Positions 10,519 to 20,142 of a DNA stretch of 64,000 nt are shown in pieces (position 1 is the stretch's first letter; each line of letters opens with the position of its first letter). Source of the DNA: Intestinirhabdus alba. GTDB lineage: Bacteria > Pseudomonadota > Gammaproteobacteria > Enterobacterales > Enterobacteriaceae. The notes beneath the pieces are model-generated. The model was given only the letters and a program-made list of their open reading frames with translations. It did no database searches and was not told where the DNA came from. Position numbers and translations under genes: made by a program. The stretch lies in contig NZ_WMJZ01000010.1 of NCBI RefSeq assembly GCF_009711095.1, positions 62,001 through 126,000 on the forward strand, in the 5' to 3' direction.

Positions 10519-10556
10519 CCTTGTCCTCGTTGTAAAAGCCAGCCTTCTCTGGGGAG

Positions 10557-10583
10557 TTATCGGCACCCTGGACAAAAAGTGGA
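10557..10583 (-). promoter_or_regulatory. probable sigma-28 (FliA) promoter of cheV
   Basis: On the minus strand GCCGATAA (10564 to 10557) is an exact match to the flagellar sigma-28 -10 element. After an 11-base spacer comes TCCACTTT (10583 to 10576), which agrees with the -35 consensus TAAAGTTT at five of eight positions. It lies 38 bp upstream of the cheV start, so cheV is likely a class 3 flagellar gene. Confidence 0.75.
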
Positions 10584-10586
10584 GCG

Positions 10587-11504
10587 CTAAACGCAGAAAA
10601 CGGCGAAATCGTCGGCCAGTTCGCTTGACGGAAATATCTTCCGGCACTCATCCAGCAGGCGCTGGCAGCCCTGTTCATCGTAGCGGGAGCTAAGGTGGGT
10701 AATAATCAGCCTGCCGACGCCCGCCTCCCGCGCCAGCTGGGCCGCCTGGCGGGAGGTGCTGTGCCCGCGGCCGTTGGCTTTCTCCTCCATTGCGGCCTCC
10801 AGCGTCGCTTCATGTACCATTACGTCCACCCCCTGTGCCAGCGCCAGGGCCGCGGCGCAGGGCGCGGTGTCGCCAAACAGCGCCACCGACCTGCCCGGCG
10901 TGGCCGGAGCCAGAAAATCCGCGCCGTTAATTTGGCGGCCGTCGTCAAGGGTGACGGTTTTGCCAGCCTTAAGCTGCTGAAACAGCGGGCCGGGCGGCAC
11001 GCCCGCCGCTTTTAACGCTTTGGCATTCAGAGCGCCGGGTTTATCGTGTTCAACGACGCGATAGCCGTAGCACTCCAGCGGATGCGCCAGCGGGTAAGCG
11101 GTGACCGTCCGCAGGCCGTCGTCGAGAATCTTTCCGGGGCCGATTTCGATAATCTCCAGCGGATAGTCGGTCCAGGAGCCGCTCAGACGCAGGGCGGTTT
11201 CGGTAAACTCCCGCAGCCCTTTCGGTCCGTACAGGGTCAGCGGCAGAGGGCTACCGGCCATCGAGCGGCTGCACAGCAGCCCCGGCAGGCCGAAAAGGTG
11301 GTCGCCGTGCAGATGGCTGATAAAGATACGCTCCAGCCTGCCCGGATTAAACGGCGTGGCCAGCATCTGCTGCTGCGTGCCTTCGCCGCAGTCGAACAGC
11401 CAGAGTCCGGCCCGGGTCGGGTGCTGTAAATTTAACAGCATCGCCGGCACATTGCGTGTGCGGGTCGGAACGCCCGCAGAGGTGCCTAAAAAGTATAATT
11501 GCAT
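10587..11504 (-). CDS. rbn: ribonuclease BN/Z (ElaC)
   Basis: Zinc metallo-beta-lactamase-fold ribonuclease that processes tRNA 3' ends. It has 305 residues. The signature [13 protein letters not shown] (HxHxDH, residues about 63-75) supplies metal ligands, and later ligands are visible in FGDTAPC and [20 protein letters not shown], the last being typical of the tRNase Z family. The C-terminal [11 protein letters not shown] is also characteristic. The gene is divergent from elaA, separated by about 70 bp, and its stop lies just beyond the cheV promoter, so cheV and rbn are transcribed in the same direction. Confidence 0.94.
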   Translation of the reverse strand: MQLYFLGTSAGVPTRTRNVPAMLLNLQHPTRAGLWLFDCGEGTQQQMLATPFNPGRLERIFISHLHGDHLFGLPGLLCSRSMAGSPLPLTLYGPKGLREFTETALRLSGSWTDYPLEIIEIGPGKILDDGLRTVTAYPLAHPLECYGYRVVEHDKPGALNAKALKAAGVPPGPLFQQLKAGKTVTLDDGRQINGADFLAPATPGRSVALFGDTAPCAAALALAQGVDVMVHEATLEAAMEEKANGRGHSTSRQAAQLAREAGVGRLIITHLSSRYDEQGCQRLLDECRKIFPSSELADDFAVFCV

Positions 11505-11575
11505 TATTTCTCTGCATTTTTGCCTGGTTAAGAGTTACAGCCTGGTATAAAACAAATTATCAACGGGAGCGCTCC

Positions 11576-12034
11576 ATGATCAACTGGCAGGATCTTCACC
11601 ACGCCGAACTGACCGTTGCGCAGCTTTATGCGCTGCTTCAGCTGCGCAGCGAGGTGTTTGTTGTTGAACAGAAATGTCCGTATCTGGATGTCGACGGCGA
11701 AGATTTAGTGGGAGAAAACCGCCACATTCTCGGCTGGCGTAACGGCGAGCTGGCGGCGTACGCCAGAATTTTACCGCGTGAGGATGACGGGCCGCTGGCG
11801 ATCGGCCGGGTTATCGTCAGCCGGGCGCTGCGCGGAGAGGCGCTGGGTCAGCAGCTGATGCGACAAACCCTGGCGGTCTGTCAGCGGCGCTGGCCGGGCA
11901 GGGCGATCTACCTCAGCGCGCAGGCTCATCTGCAGGATTTCTACGCGCGCTTTGGCTTCAGGGCGGTCACCGACGTTTATGACGAAGACGGCATTCCGCA
12001 CGTAGGGATGGCGCGGGAGGGGGAGCAGGCGTAA
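11576..12034 (+). CDS. elaA: GNAT-family acetyltransferase ElaA
   Basis: Predicted N-acetyltransferase of the GNAT superfamily, 152 residues, almost identical in length to E. coli ElaA (153). The N-terminal LYALLQLRSEVFVVEQKCPYLDVDGED is diagnostic. The acetyl-CoA-binding region IGRVIVSRALRGEALGQQLM sits at residues about 77-96, followed by YLSAQAHLQDFYARFGFRAV. The ATG at 11576 was chosen because GGGAGC precedes it and homologues start MINW; the longer frame reads back through the rbn leader. The substrate is unknown. It is probably in one transcription unit with elaB, 56 bp downstream. Confidence 0.92.
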   Translation: MINWQDLHHAELTVAQLYALLQLRSEVFVVEQKCPYLDVDGEDLVGENRHILGWRNGELAAYARILPREDDGPLAIGRVIVSRALRGEALGQQLMRQTLAVCQRRWPGRAIYLSAQAHLQDFYARFGFRAVTDVYDEDGIPHVGMAREGEQA

Positions 12035-12090
12035 ACCGCAGCCGTTGGCTATAGTTATGGGCGGGCTTATTAAATGGATGGAGAACGAGA

Positions 12091-12396
12091 ATGTCATATC
12101 AATTTGGTGATTCGCGTATCGATGATGACCTGACGCTGCTGAGCGAAACGCTGGAAGAAGTGCTGCGCTCCTCGGGCGACCCTGCCGATCAGAAATATGT
12201 TGAGCTGAAGGCGCGGGCCGAACGGGCGCTGGATGACGTGAAAAAGCGCGTCAGCCAGGCCTCTGACAGCTACTACTATCGGGCCAGGCAGGCCGCTTAC
12301 AAAGCCGACGACTACGTGCATGAGAAACCCTGGCAGGGAATTGGCGTAGGCGCGGCGGCCGGGCTGGTGCTTGGGCTGCTGCTGGCGCGGCGATAA
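12091..12396 (+). CDS. elaB: DUF883 family inner-membrane protein ElaB
   Basis: Small C-tail-anchored membrane protein of the ElaB/YqjD/YgaM family, which is reported to bind ribosomes or protect the membrane in stationary phase. The 101 residues comprise a charged helical N-terminal part (residues 1-75, ELKARAERALDDVKKRVSQ) likely to form coiled coil, the family motif PWQGIGVGAAAGLVLGLLLARR and a single membrane helix of about 18 residues at the very C-terminus. The ribosome-binding site is GGAG, 7 bp before the ATG. Such genes are usually RpoS-dependent in E. coli; no sigma-S element was assigned here. Confidence 0.92.
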   Translation: MSYQFGDSRIDDDLTLLSETLEEVLRSSGDPADQKYVELKARAERALDDVKKRVSQASDSYYYRARQAAYKADDYVHEKPWQGIGVGAAAGLVLGLLLARR

Positions 12397-12425
12397 TTTC
12401 GCCATACGGACGGGATTGCGCCAAC

Positions 12426-12471
12426 TCCCCGAAACGGGGTACTGCTTTTTTGGGCCAGTACCCCGTATAAT
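12426..12471 (+). promoter_or_regulatory. overlapping hairpins and -10 box upstream of menF
   Basis: Two mutually exclusive stem-loops share one arm. The short one, CCCCG-aaa-CGGGG (12427-12439), followed by a run of six T, could end elaB transcription. The longer perfect inverted repeat pairs ACGGGGTACTG (12434-12444) with CAGTACCCCGT (12456-12466). Its right arm runs directly into TATAAT (12466-12471), a consensus -10 box about 30 bp before the menF GTG. No good -35 is visible at 16-18 bp spacing. Confidence 0.55.
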
Positions 12472-12499
12472 ACGCGGTTTTTAACCGGGAGAGGCCCGC

Positions 12500-13798
12500 G
12501 TGCATTCACTCACTACCGCGCTGGAAAGTCTGATACGTCTTGTATCGCAGGTGCAGCCGTCGGCACCCGGACTGCGCGTTTACGACGTGCCTTTTCCCCT
12601 GAACGACGCCTTTGACGCCCTGAGCTGGCAGGCCGCTCAGGGCGTTTATCCCCAGTTTTACTGGCAGCAGCGCAGCGGTGATGAAGAGGCCGCCGTGCTG
12701 GGTGCCGTCGCCGATTTCTCCTCTCTGCAGCAGGCGCAGCAGTTTCTCCGACAGTATGAGTCGCATCCGGATCTGCGCGTCTGGGGGCTGAACGCATTTG
12801 AGCCACAGCGAGGGGCGCTGTTTCTGCCGCGTCTGGAATGGCGGCGCAGCGCGGGAGCCGCCACGCTGCGTCTGCACCTGTGGAGCGCGGTGTCTCTGCG
12901 CGAGGATGCCGGACAGGCGCGGGCGTTTCTTGCCGCGCTTGTCGGGATGAAGCCGCTGCCCTCCCTGCGCCTGACGCCGATCGACGAACAACATCGGCCG
13001 GAGCGACCGGAGTGGGAGCGCCTGATCGGGCAGGCGACGCGGGCCATCGCTGACCAGGCGTTTGACAAGGTGGTGCTGGCGCGGGCGACCGACCTGCGGT
13101 TTTCGCGCCCGGTGAGCGCCGCGGCGCTGATGGCCGCCAGCCGTCGTCTGAATCTCAACTGCTATCACTTCTGCATGGCCTTTTCGCCGACGCGGGCCTT
13201 TTTAGGCTCCTCCCCGGAGCGGCTCTGGCGGCGGCGCGGCTGCGCGCTGCGCACCGAAGCGCTGGCGGGCACCGTCGCCAGTCATCCTGATGAACATCGG
13301 GCATGGCAACTGGGCGACTGGCTGATGAAGGATGATAAAAACCAGCGCGAGAATATGCTGGTGGTAGAGGATATCTGCCAGCGGCTGCAGCAGCATACCC
13401 GGGCGCTGGAGGTGCTGCCGCCCCAGGTGCTGAGGCTGCGCAAGGTGCAGCATCTGCGGCGCTGTATCTGGACGACGCTGCACCGGGCGGATGATGCCCT
13501 TTGTCTGCTACAGCTGCAGCCCACCGCCGCGGTGGCGGGGCTTCCCCGCGAGCAGGCGCGGCGATTTATTCAGCGCAATGAAGCCTTCGATCGCGAATGG
13601 TACGCCGGTTCGGCGGGCTATCTGTCGCAGCAGCAGAGCGAATTCTGCGTGTCGCTGCGCTCGGCGAAAGTGACCGACCGCGCGGTGCGGCTGTACGCCG
13701 GGGCGGGGATCGTACGCGGCTCGGACCCGGGACTGGAGTGGCAGGAAATTGAGAACAAGGCGGCAGGGCTGCGCACTTTGTTACAGATAGCCACCTGA
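12500..13798 (+). CDS. menF: isochorismate synthase MenF
   Basis: Converts chorismate to isochorismate, the first committed step of menaquinone synthesis. It has 432 residues with the chorismate-binding domain in the C-terminal 260. Visible family motifs are AFDKVVLARATDL, which contains the catalytic lysine (about residue 191), FLGSSPERLW, RTEALAGTVA with an active-site glutamate, and GSAGYLSQQQSEFCVSLRSA and YAGAGIVRGSDPGLEWQEIENKA near the end. Translation starts with GTG behind GGGAGAGG. It is the first gene of the menFDHBCE cluster. The neighbouring men genes separate it from the siderophore-linked EntC paralogue. Confidence 0.94.
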   Translation: MHSLTTALESLIRLVSQVQPSAPGLRVYDVPFPLNDAFDALSWQAAQGVYPQFYWQQRSGDEEAAVLGAVADFSSLQQAQQFLRQYESHPDLRVWGLNAFEPQRGALFLPRLEWRRSAGAATLRLHLWSAVSLREDAGQARAFLAALVGMKPLPSLRLTPIDEQHRPERPEWERLIGQATRAIADQAFDKVVLARATDLRFSRPVSAAALMAASRRLNLNCYHFCMAFSPTRAFLGSSPERLWRRRGCALRTEALAGTVASHPDEHRAWQLGDWLMKDDKNQRENMLVVEDICQRLQQHTRALEVLPPQVLRLRKVQHLRRCIWTTLHRADDALCLLQLQPTAAVAGLPREQARRFIQRNEAFDREWYAGSAGYLSQQQSEFCVSLRSAKVTDRAVRLYAGAGIVRGSDPGLEWQEIENKAAGLRTLLQIAT

Positions 13799-13882
13799 TG
13801 AGTTATACATTCCCGACTCATATCAATAATCCATTTTTTCTTAACTTTATACTTAGTCGCAATATTGATACCGGACAATCTC

Positions 13883-15553
13883 ATGTCAGTAAGCGCATTT
13901 AACCGACGCTGGGCGGCGGTCATTCTGGAAGCTCTCACGCGGCACGGCGTCAGGCATATCTGTATTGCCCCCGGCTCCCGATCCACGCCCCTGACCCTGG
14001 CGGCGGCGGAAAACGCGACCTTTATTCACCATACCCACTTCGATGAGCGCGGGCTGGGTCACCTGGCGCTGGGGCTGGCGAAGGTCAGCAAACGGCCGGT
14101 AGCCGTGATCGTCACCTCCGGAACGGCGGTGGCGAACCTCTATCCGGCGCTGATCGAAGCGGGGCTGACCGGCGAAAAGCTGATTCTGCTGACCGCGGAT
14201 CGCCCGCCGGAGCTTATCGACTGCGGTGCCAACCAGGCGATCCGCCAGCCGGGCATGTTCGCCTCGCATCCGGCGCAGACCCTCTCGCTGCCGCGCCCGA
14301 CCAGGGATATCCCGGCGAGCTGGCTGGTTTCGACGATCGATAACGCGCTGGCCGCGCTGCACGGCGGCGCGGTGCATATTAACTGCCCGTTTGCCGAACC
14401 GCTGTACGGCGAACCTGACGACACGGGCCTCGCCTGGCAACAGCGCCTCGGCGACTGGTGGCAGGACCACAGGCCGTGGCTGAACGCGGCGCGACGGCTG
14501 GAGAGCGATCCTCAGCCCGACTGGCACTTCTGGCGACAGAAGCGCGGCGTGGTGGTGGCCGGCAGGATGAGCGCGGAAGAGGGAAAAAAGGCGGCGCGGT
14601 GGGCGCAGACCCTGGGCTGGCCGCTGATTGGCGACGTGCTGTCGCAAACCGGGCAGCCGCTGCCCTGCGCCGACCTCTGGCTGGGCAACACGAAGGCGGT
14701 CAGCGAGCTGGAGCAGGCGCAGATCGTGGTGCAGCTCGGCAGCAGCCTCACCGGGAAGCGTCTGCTCCAGTGGCAGGCAAGCTGCACGCCGGAGGAGTAC
14801 TGGATTGTCGACGCCATCGACGGACGGCTGGACCCGGCGCACCACCGGGGGCGGCGGCTGGTGGCGGAGGTGGGCGACTGGCTGGAGAAGCATCCGGCGG
14901 AGAAGCGCCAGCCCTGGTGCACGGCCGTTCCGCGGCTGGCGCAGCAGGCATGGCAGGCCGTGACCGCCCGCCGCGACGCCTTCGGCGAGGCGCAGCTGGC
15001 GCACCGGATTAGCGACTATCTGCCGGAGCAGGGGCAGCTGTTCGTCGGCAACAGCCTGGTGGTGCGCCTGATTGATGCGCTGGCGCAGCTGCCGGCGGGC
15101 TATCCGGTTTACAGCAACCGCGGGGCCAGCGGCATCGACGGCCTGCTGTCGACGGCGGCGGGCGTGCAGCGCGCCGGTGCCCGGCCGACGCTGGCCATCG
15201 TTGGCGATCTGTCGGCGCTGTACGACCTTAACGCCCTGGCGCTGCTGCGCCAGGTCTCCGCCCCTTTTGTGCTGATCGTGGTTAACAACAACGGCGGACA
15301 GATTTTCTCGCTGCTGCCAACCCCCCGGAGCCAGCGCGAACAGTTCTATCTGATGCCCCAGAACGTGCGCTTCGCTCATGCCGCCGCCATGTTTAATCTG
15401 CCGTACCACTGCCCCCGGAGCTGGGCGGAGCTGGAGGCCGCGCTGGCGGACGCCTGGCGCGCTCCGGCGACGACGGTTATCGAGCTGGTGGTTAACGACG
15501 TCGATGGGGCGCATACGCTGCAGCAGCTGCTGGCGCAGGTGAGCCAGCTGTGA
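13883..15553 (+). CDS. menD: SEPHCHC synthase MenD
   Basis: Thiamine-diphosphate enzyme that joins 2-oxoglutarate-derived succinic semialdehyde to isochorismate. The start at 13883 gives 556 residues, the E. coli length, and the conserved N-terminus [22 protein letters not shown]; an ATG six codons upstream is unlikely. Motifs include [14 protein letters not shown] (residues about 27-40), the N-terminal [13 protein letters not shown] region, and the ThDP-binding stretch from [12 protein letters not shown] to [11 protein letters not shown] (residues about 435-475). An AT-rich 84-bp gap separates it from menF and may hold a promoter (TATACT at about 13849). Its TGA overlaps the menH GTG. Confidence 0.96.
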   Translation: MSVSAFNRRWAAVILEALTRHGVRHICIAPGSRSTPLTLAAAENATFIHHTHFDERGLGHLALGLAKVSKRPVAVIVTSGTAVANLYPALIEAGLTGEKLILLTADRPPELIDCGANQAIRQPGMFASHPAQTLSLPRPTRDIPASWLVSTIDNALAALHGGAVHINCPFAEPLYGEPDDTGLAWQQRLGDWWQDHRPWLNAARRLESDPQPDWHFWRQKRGVVVAGRMSAEEGKKAARWAQTLGWPLIGDVLSQTGQPLPCADLWLGNTKAVSELEQAQIVVQLGSSLTGKRLLQWQASCTPEEYWIVDAIDGRLDPAHHRGRRLVAEVGDWLEKHPAEKRQPWCTAVPRLAQQAWQAVTARRDAFGEAQLAHRISDYLPEQGQLFVGNSLVVRLIDALAQLPAGYPVYSNRGASGIDGLLSTAAGVQRAGARPTLAIVGDLSALYDLNALALLRQVSAPFVLIVVNNNGGQIFSLLPTPRSQREQFYLMPQNVRFAHAAAMFNLPYHCPRSWAELEAALADAWRAPATTVIELVVNDVDGAHTLQQLLAQVSQL

Positions 15554-16314
15554 TCCTGCACGCGCGGGCAAAACGCGGCCGGCCGGGGATGCCCTGGCTG
15601 GTGTTTTTGCACGGTTTTTCCGGCGACGCGCGGGAGTGGCAGGCGGTGGGCGAGCGCTTTTCCGACCATTCGCGGCTTTATATCGATCTGCCGGGGCACG
15701 GCGGCTCGGCGGAAATCGCCGTCGGCGGCTTTGACGAGGTCAGCGCGCTGCTGCGCGCCACCTTAATTAGTTACAACATACTCGACTACTGGTTGGTGGG
15801 CTACTCCCTCGGCGGTCGGGTGGCGATGATGGCGGCCTGTCAGGGCGCGCCGGCCTCCGGCCTGCGCGGGCTGGTGGTGGAGGGGGGCCATCCGGGCCTG
15901 ACGAACGACGAAGAGCGCCTCCGGCGTCGTCTGTCCGATCTTCGCTGGGCCGATCGCTTTCGCCAGCAGCCGCTGTGCGAGGTTTTTAGCGACTGGTATC
16001 AGCAGCCGGTCTTCGCGTCGCTGACCGCCAGCCAGCGCCGGACGCTGGTGGCTCTGCGTAGCCGTAACAACGGCGACACCCTTGCCGCGATGCTCGAAGC
16101 CACCTCCCTTGGCGTCCAGCCGGATCTGCGCGCGCGGATTAACGGCGGGGCGTTTCCGTTTTATTATCTCTGTGGCGAACGCGACGGCAAATTTCGCGCC
16201 CTGGCGGCGGAGCTGGCAGCGGTAACCCACATCATTCATCACGCCGGACACAACGCGCACCGGGAAAATCCCGCGGGCGTGGCGGCCTGTCTGGCTCAGA
16301 TTCTGCGTCACTGA
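15550..16314 (+). CDS. menH: SHCHC synthase MenH
   Basis: Alpha/beta-hydrolase-fold lyase that eliminates pyruvate from SEPHCHC to give SHCHC in menaquinone synthesis. It has 254 residues. The catalytic triad is recognisable: serine in [11 protein letters not shown] (about residue 85), aspartate in CGERDGKF and histidine in [12 protein letters not shown] near the C-terminus. The oxyanion-region motif [12 protein letters not shown] is at residues 18-29. It starts with GTG overlapping the menD stop (GTGA), so translation is coupled. MenB follows after 14 bp. Confidence 0.94.
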   Translation: MILHARAKRGRPGMPWLVFLHGFSGDAREWQAVGERFSDHSRLYIDLPGHGGSAEIAVGGFDEVSALLRATLISYNILDYWLVGYSLGGRVAMMAACQGAPASGLRGLVVEGGHPGLTNDEERLRRRLSDLRWADRFRQQPLCEVFSDWYQQPVFASLTASQRRTLVALRSRNNGDTLAAMLEATSLGVQPDLRARINGGAFPFYYLCGERDGKFRALAAELAAVTHIIHHAGHNAHRENPAGVAACLAQILRH

Positions 16315-16328
16315 CTAAAGGACACCCT

Positions 16329-17186
16329 ATGATTTACCCTGATGAAACCATGCTCTACGCCCCGGTTACGTGGCAGGATTGCTCCGAAGGCTACACGGAT
16401 ATTCGTTATGAAAAATCCACCGACGGCATTGCCAAAATCACCATTAATCGTCCGCAGGTGCGTAACGCCTTTCGTCCTCTGACCGTTAAAGAGATGATTC
16501 AGGCGCTGGCGGATGCCCGCTATGACGATAACGTCGGCGTGATTATCCTGACCGGCGAAGGTGACAAAGCGTTCTGCGCCGGCGGCGACCAGAAGGTGCG
16601 CGGCGACTACGGCGGCTACCAGGACGACTCCGGGGTGCATCACCTGAACGTGCTGGACTTCCAGCGCCAGATCCGCACCTGCCCGAAGCCGGTGGTGGCG
16701 ATGGTGGCCGGCTATTCCATCGGCGGCGGCCACGTGCTGCACATGATGTGCGACCTGACCATCGCGGCGGAAAACGCCGTCTTTGGTCAGACCGGTCCGA
16801 AGGTCGGCTCTTTTGACGGCGGCTGGGGCGCTTCCTATATGGCGCGCATCGTCGGCCAGAAGAAAGCGCGTGAAATCTGGTTCCTCTGCCGTCAGTACGA
16901 CGCGCAGCAGGCGCTGGATATGGGGCTGGTCAACACCGTGGTGCCGCTGGCGGATCTGGAAAAAGAGACCGTGCGCTGGTGCCGTGAAATGCTGCAGAAC
17001 AGCCCGATGGCGCTGCGCTGCCTGAAGGCGGCGCTCAACGCCGATTGCGACGGTCAGGCGGGGCTGCAGGAGCTGGCGGGCAACGCCACCATGCTGTTCT
17101 ACATGACGGAAGAGGGACAGGAAGGCCGCAACGCCTTTAACCAGAAGCGTCAGCCGGACTTCAGCAAATTCAAACGGAATCCCTGA
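16329..17186 (+). CDS. menB: 1,4-dihydroxy-2-naphthoyl-CoA synthase MenB
   Basis: Crotonase-superfamily enzyme that closes the second ring of the naphthoquinone. The 285 residues are the standard length. Motifs are [34 protein letters not shown] (CoA and bicarbonate region, residues about 84-98), [20 protein letters not shown] (oxyanion-hole glycines), [14 protein letters not shown] and the C-terminal [17 protein letters not shown] tail that is hallmark MenB. It is preceded by AAAGGACA and its TGA overlaps the menC ATG by one base. No anomaly. Confidence 0.97.
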   Translation: MIYPDETMLYAPVTWQDCSEGYTDIRYEKSTDGIAKITINRPQVRNAFRPLTVKEMIQALADARYDDNVGVIILTGEGDKAFCAGGDQKVRGDYGGYQDDSGVHHLNVLDFQRQIRTCPKPVVAMVAGYSIGGGHVLHMMCDLTIAAENAVFGQTGPKVGSFDGGWGASYMARIVGQKKAREIWFLCRQYDAQQALDMGLVNTVVPLADLEKETVRWCREMLQNSPMALRCLKAALNADCDGQAGLQELAGNATMLFYMTEEGQEGRNAFNQKRQPDFSKFKRNP

Positions 17187-18148
17187 TGCGCGGCGCGCAG
17201 GTATACCGCTGGCAGATCCCCATGGACGCGGGGGTGGTTCTGCGCGACAGGCGGTTAAAAACCCGCGACGGGCTGTACCTTCACCTGCAGGAAAACGGAC
17301 GCGAAGGGTGGGGGGAGATAGCGCCGCTGCCCGGCTTCAGCCAGGAGACGCTGGAAGAGGCTCAGGGCGCGCTGCTGGCCTGGCGCGACGGCTGGCTGCG
17401 GGGCGACGCTTCGCTGCCTGCGCTTCCCTCGGTGGCCTTTGGCGTCAGCTGTGCGCTGGCGGAGCTGGCCGGCGAACTACCGGAGGCGGCGGACTATCGC
17501 GCCGCGCCGCTGTGCACCGGCGATCCTGACGCGCTGGTGGTGCAGCTGGCCGGGATGGCGGGCGAAAAGGTGGCGAAGGTCAAGGTGGGTCTCTATGAGG
17601 CGGTGCGCGACGGCATGGTGGTCAACCTGCTGCTGGAGGCGATCCCCGATCTCCGCCTGCGCCTGGACGCCAACCGCGCCTGGACGCCGCTGAAGGCGCA
17701 GCAGTTTGCGAAGTATGTTAATCCGCTGCACCGGGAGCGCATCGCCTTTATTGAGGAGCCCTGTCGGACCCGCGAGGCGTCGCGCGCTTTCGCCCGCGAA
17801 ACCGGCATCGCCATCGCCTGGGACGAAAGCCTGCGCGAGGCCGATTTTGCCTTTGCGGCGGAAGAGGGCGTGCGGGCGGTGGTCATCAAGCCGACCCTGA
17901 CCGGCAGCCTGGAGCGGGTGCGCGAGCAGGTTGCGGCGGCCCACGGGCTGGGGCTGACCGCGGTGATCAGCTCCGCCATTGAGTCCAGCCTCGGCCTGAC
18001 CCAGCTGGCGCGCCTTGCCGCCTGGCTGACGCCGGACACCGTTCCGGGGCTGGATACCCTGAGCCTGATGCAGAGGCAGCAGCTTCGCCGCTGGCCGGGC
18101 AGCCCGCTGCCGTGCGTCGGTAGTGACGCGCTGGAACCGCTGCGATGA
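17186..18148 (+). CDS. menC: o-succinylbenzoate synthase MenC
   Basis: Enolase-superfamily dehydratase converting SHCHC to o-succinylbenzoate. It has 320 residues. The catalytic lysines lie in KVKVGLYE (about residue 133) and [10 protein letters not shown] (about residue 235); metal ligands are the acidic residues in [15 protein letters not shown] and AWDESLRE, in the order expected for this superfamily. The N-terminal capping domain includes [19 protein letters not shown]. It overlaps menB by one base and menE by four, consistent with a single polycistron. Confidence 0.94.
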   Translation: MRGAQVYRWQIPMDAGVVLRDRRLKTRDGLYLHLQENGREGWGEIAPLPGFSQETLEEAQGALLAWRDGWLRGDASLPALPSVAFGVSCALAELAGELPEAADYRAAPLCTGDPDALVVQLAGMAGEKVAKVKVGLYEAVRDGMVVNLLLEAIPDLRLRLDANRAWTPLKAQQFAKYVNPLHRERIAFIEEPCRTREASRAFARETGIAIAWDESLREADFAFAAEEGVRAVVIKPTLTGSLERVREQVAAAHGLGLTAVISSAIESSLGLTQLARLAAWLTPDTVPGLDTLSLMQRQQLRRWPGSPLPCVGSDALEPLR

Positions 18149-19539
18149 CCGAACGACAGACCTCCGACCAACCGCACTCCTTTAGCGACTGGCCGTGGCG
18201 TCACTGGCGGCAGGCGCGCGGCGACGCGCCGGCGGTGCGTTTTAACGATGAGGTATTAAGCTGGCGGGAGCTGTGCGCGCGGGTCGATCGGCTGGCGGGC
18301 GGTTTCGCCTGGCAGGGGGTGACCGAAGGCAGCGGCGTGATGCTGCGCGCCTGGAACAGCCCCTGGACGCTGCTGGCCTGGCTGGCGCTGCTGCAGTGCG
18401 GCGCGCGGGTTCTGCCCGTCAATCCGCAGCTTCCCCGTCCGCAGCTCGACGCGCTGCTGCCCGGCTTAACGCTGCGCTTTGCCCTGCAGCCGGAGGGGGA
18501 GAACCTCTGTCCCGATCTGCTGGCGCTGCGGATGCAGGAGGATCGGGCCGGGCACTGCGCGCCCTGGCAGCCCCGACGGCTGGCGTCGATGACGCTGACC
18601 TCCGGCTCGACCGGGCTGCCGAAGGCGGCGGTGCACAGCTGCCGGGCGCATCTTGCCAGCGCGGCGGGCGTGCTGTCGCTGATGCCTTTCGACAGGGGAG
18701 ACGACTGGCTGCTGTCGCTGCCGCTGTTTCATGTTTCCGGGCAGGGGATTCTCTGGCGCTGGCTGTACGCGGGCGGACGCATTACCGTACGCGATAAGCA
18801 GCCGCTGGCGCAGATGCTGGCCGGCTGCACCCATGCTTCGCTGGTGCCCACTCAGCTGTGGCGTCTGCTGGCGGACCGCGCGCCGGTAACGCTAAAAGCG
18901 GTGCTGCTGGGGGGCGCGGCGATCCCGGTAGCCCTGACCGAGCGGGCGCGCGAGCGCGGCATTCGCTGCTGGTGCGGATATGGGCTGACCGAGTTTGCCT
19001 CCACGGTGTGCGCGAAAGAGGCGGATGGCCTGGCGGACGTCGGCTCGCCTCTGCCGGGGAGGGAGGTGCGCATCGTCAATGAGGAGGTGTGGTTGCGCGC
19101 CGCCAGCATGGCCGAGGGCTACTGGCGCGACGGCAGGCTGATGCCGCTGGCAAATGACGAGGGCTGGTTCGCAACCCGCGATCGGGGGGCGCTGCGCGAC
19201 GGCAGGCTGACGATCGTCGGCAGGCTGGATAACCTGTTCTTCAGCGGCGGCGAAGGCATTCAGCCGGAAGAGGTGGAGCGCATTATTGCCACCCACCCGC
19301 AGGTGGCGCAGGCTTTTATCATACCGGTTGAGGATGACGAGTTTGGCCACCGCCCGGTGGCGGTGGTTGAGTATATCGCCGGAGATGAGGTCGATCTCAG
19401 CGGCTGGGTAAAAGACAAGCTGGCGCGTTTTCAGCAGCCCGTGCGCTGGCTGACGCTGCCCGAAGCGTTAAAAACCGGCGGCATTAAGTTATCCCGCCGG
19501 GCGCTGTCCGGGTGGGTACAGACGCAGCTGACGGCGTGA
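18145..19539 (+). CDS. menE: o-succinylbenzoate-CoA ligase MenE
   Basis: ATP-dependent acyl-CoA synthetase that activates o-succinylbenzoate before MenB. It has 464 residues of the ANL superfamily. The P-loop-like motif [15 protein letters not shown] lies at residues about 150-165, followed by [16 protein letters not shown], the adenylate-binding [43 protein letters not shown] at the hinge, and the catalytic lysine near [11 protein letters not shown] at the C-terminus. Last gene of the men cluster; a terminator hairpin starts two bases after the stop. Confidence 0.95.
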   Translation: MTERQTSDQPHSFSDWPWRHWRQARGDAPAVRFNDEVLSWRELCARVDRLAGGFAWQGVTEGSGVMLRAWNSPWTLLAWLALLQCGARVLPVNPQLPRPQLDALLPGLTLRFALQPEGENLCPDLLALRMQEDRAGHCAPWQPRRLASMTLTSGSTGLPKAAVHSCRAHLASAAGVLSLMPFDRGDDWLLSLPLFHVSGQGILWRWLYAGGRITVRDKQPLAQMLAGCTHASLVPTQLWRLLADRAPVTLKAVLLGGAAIPVALTERARERGIRCWCGYGLTEFASTVCAKEADGLADVGSPLPGREVRIVNEEVWLRAASMAEGYWRDGRLMPLANDEGWFATRDRGALRDGRLTIVGRLDNLFFSGGEGIQPEEVERIIATHPQVAQAFIIPVEDDEFGHRPVAVVEYIAGDEVDLSGWVKDKLARFQQPVRWLTLPEALKTGGIKLSRRALSGWVQTQLTA

Positions 19540-19540
19540 A

Positions 19541-19585
19541 AACGGCAATCGGCGGTCCCATGCACCGGATATTGCCGTTTTGTTT
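19541..19585 (+). terminator. men operon terminator
   Basis: An inverted repeat, AACGGCAAT at 19541-19549 with ATTGCCGTT at 19571-19579, has a second short internal stem and is followed by TTGTTT. It sits immediately after menE and before pmrD, so it likely isolates pmrD transcription from the men operon. Confidence 0.75.
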
Positions 19586-19634
19586 ATTCAGCAATGTGTA
19601 GCGTAGGTGAAATTTTTCTCTTCGCGGGTGCGTT

Positions 19635-19892
19635 ATGGAGTGGCTGGTTAAAAAAACGCTGTATCTTGAAAAGAGTACGCGGCAGTTTCTCGTGCTTTGG
19701 GACAGCGGTGGTTCGCTGAAAATGATTGCCGAAGTGCTCTCCGTCCGGCTGCTGCAGGTGGGCGATGTTCTCTCGCCGATGCCGGATGCCCTGTACTGCA
19801 TCAACCGTGACCGCAGCTGGACGGTGAAAATGATCAGCGCCGGTTACTATTGCCGTACCGAGTGGGAGCGGCTGGCGGCCTGCGACGAATAG
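19635..19892 (+). CDS. pmrD: signal transduction connector protein PmrD
   Basis: Small connector that, in Salmonella, protects phosphorylated PmrA and so links the PhoPQ magnesium response to PmrAB-controlled lipid A modification. The 85 residues begin MEWLVKK and share LKMIAEV, VGDVLSP, ALYCINRD and YYCRTEWER with the E. coli/Salmonella proteins; the N-terminal half is more diverged, as is usual for PmrD. Upstream, TGTTTA at 19581-19586 could be one half of a PhoP box, but no second half is evident at the right spacing. Its normal downstream neighbour in E. coli, the arn operon, is absent. Confidence 0.9.
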   Translation: MEWLVKKTLYLEKSTRQFLVLWDSGGSLKMIAEVLSVRLLQVGDVLSPMPDALYCINRDRSWTVKMISAGYYCRTEWERLAACDE

Positions 19893-19975
19893 CCGCGTCG
19901 GCAGCCGCTATTCGCCATTAAAAAATAAAAACCGCGTTCGGATATATTATTTTTTTTGCATTCTAGCGCCGCAAG

Positions 19976-19992
19976 ATTAAATTATCCTTAAG
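19976..19992 (+). promoter_or_regulatory. PmrA (BasR) box upstream of ais
   Basis: ATTAAA-TTATC-CTTAAG matches the PmrA direct-repeat consensus (YTTAAK, five bases, YTTAAK): the second half is perfect and the first differs at two positions. It lies about 150 bp upstream of the ais start in the AT-rich pmrD-ais gap, which otherwise contains no gene. Expected from the known PmrA control of ais in Salmonella. Confidence 0.6.
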
Positions 19993-20142
19993 CTGCCTGG
20001 GTGATGGAAATATATAATTTTCAGGCACTTTTTTCTTTGCCTTCGCTCTCTTTTTCAGGCATTTTTGCTTGTGCTGAGTTTATTTTTTGTATAAATGCCC
20101 GTCCCCCCTGCTCAGTGAAACGGTTCCCGTGGAGAGATTAAC

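Noticed and set aside
19581-19597. PhoP box upstream of pmrD
   Set aside because: Only one half-site, TGTTTA, is seen; the second half at the required spacing is CAATGT, which does not match. Mentioned only as a possibility in the pmrD entry.
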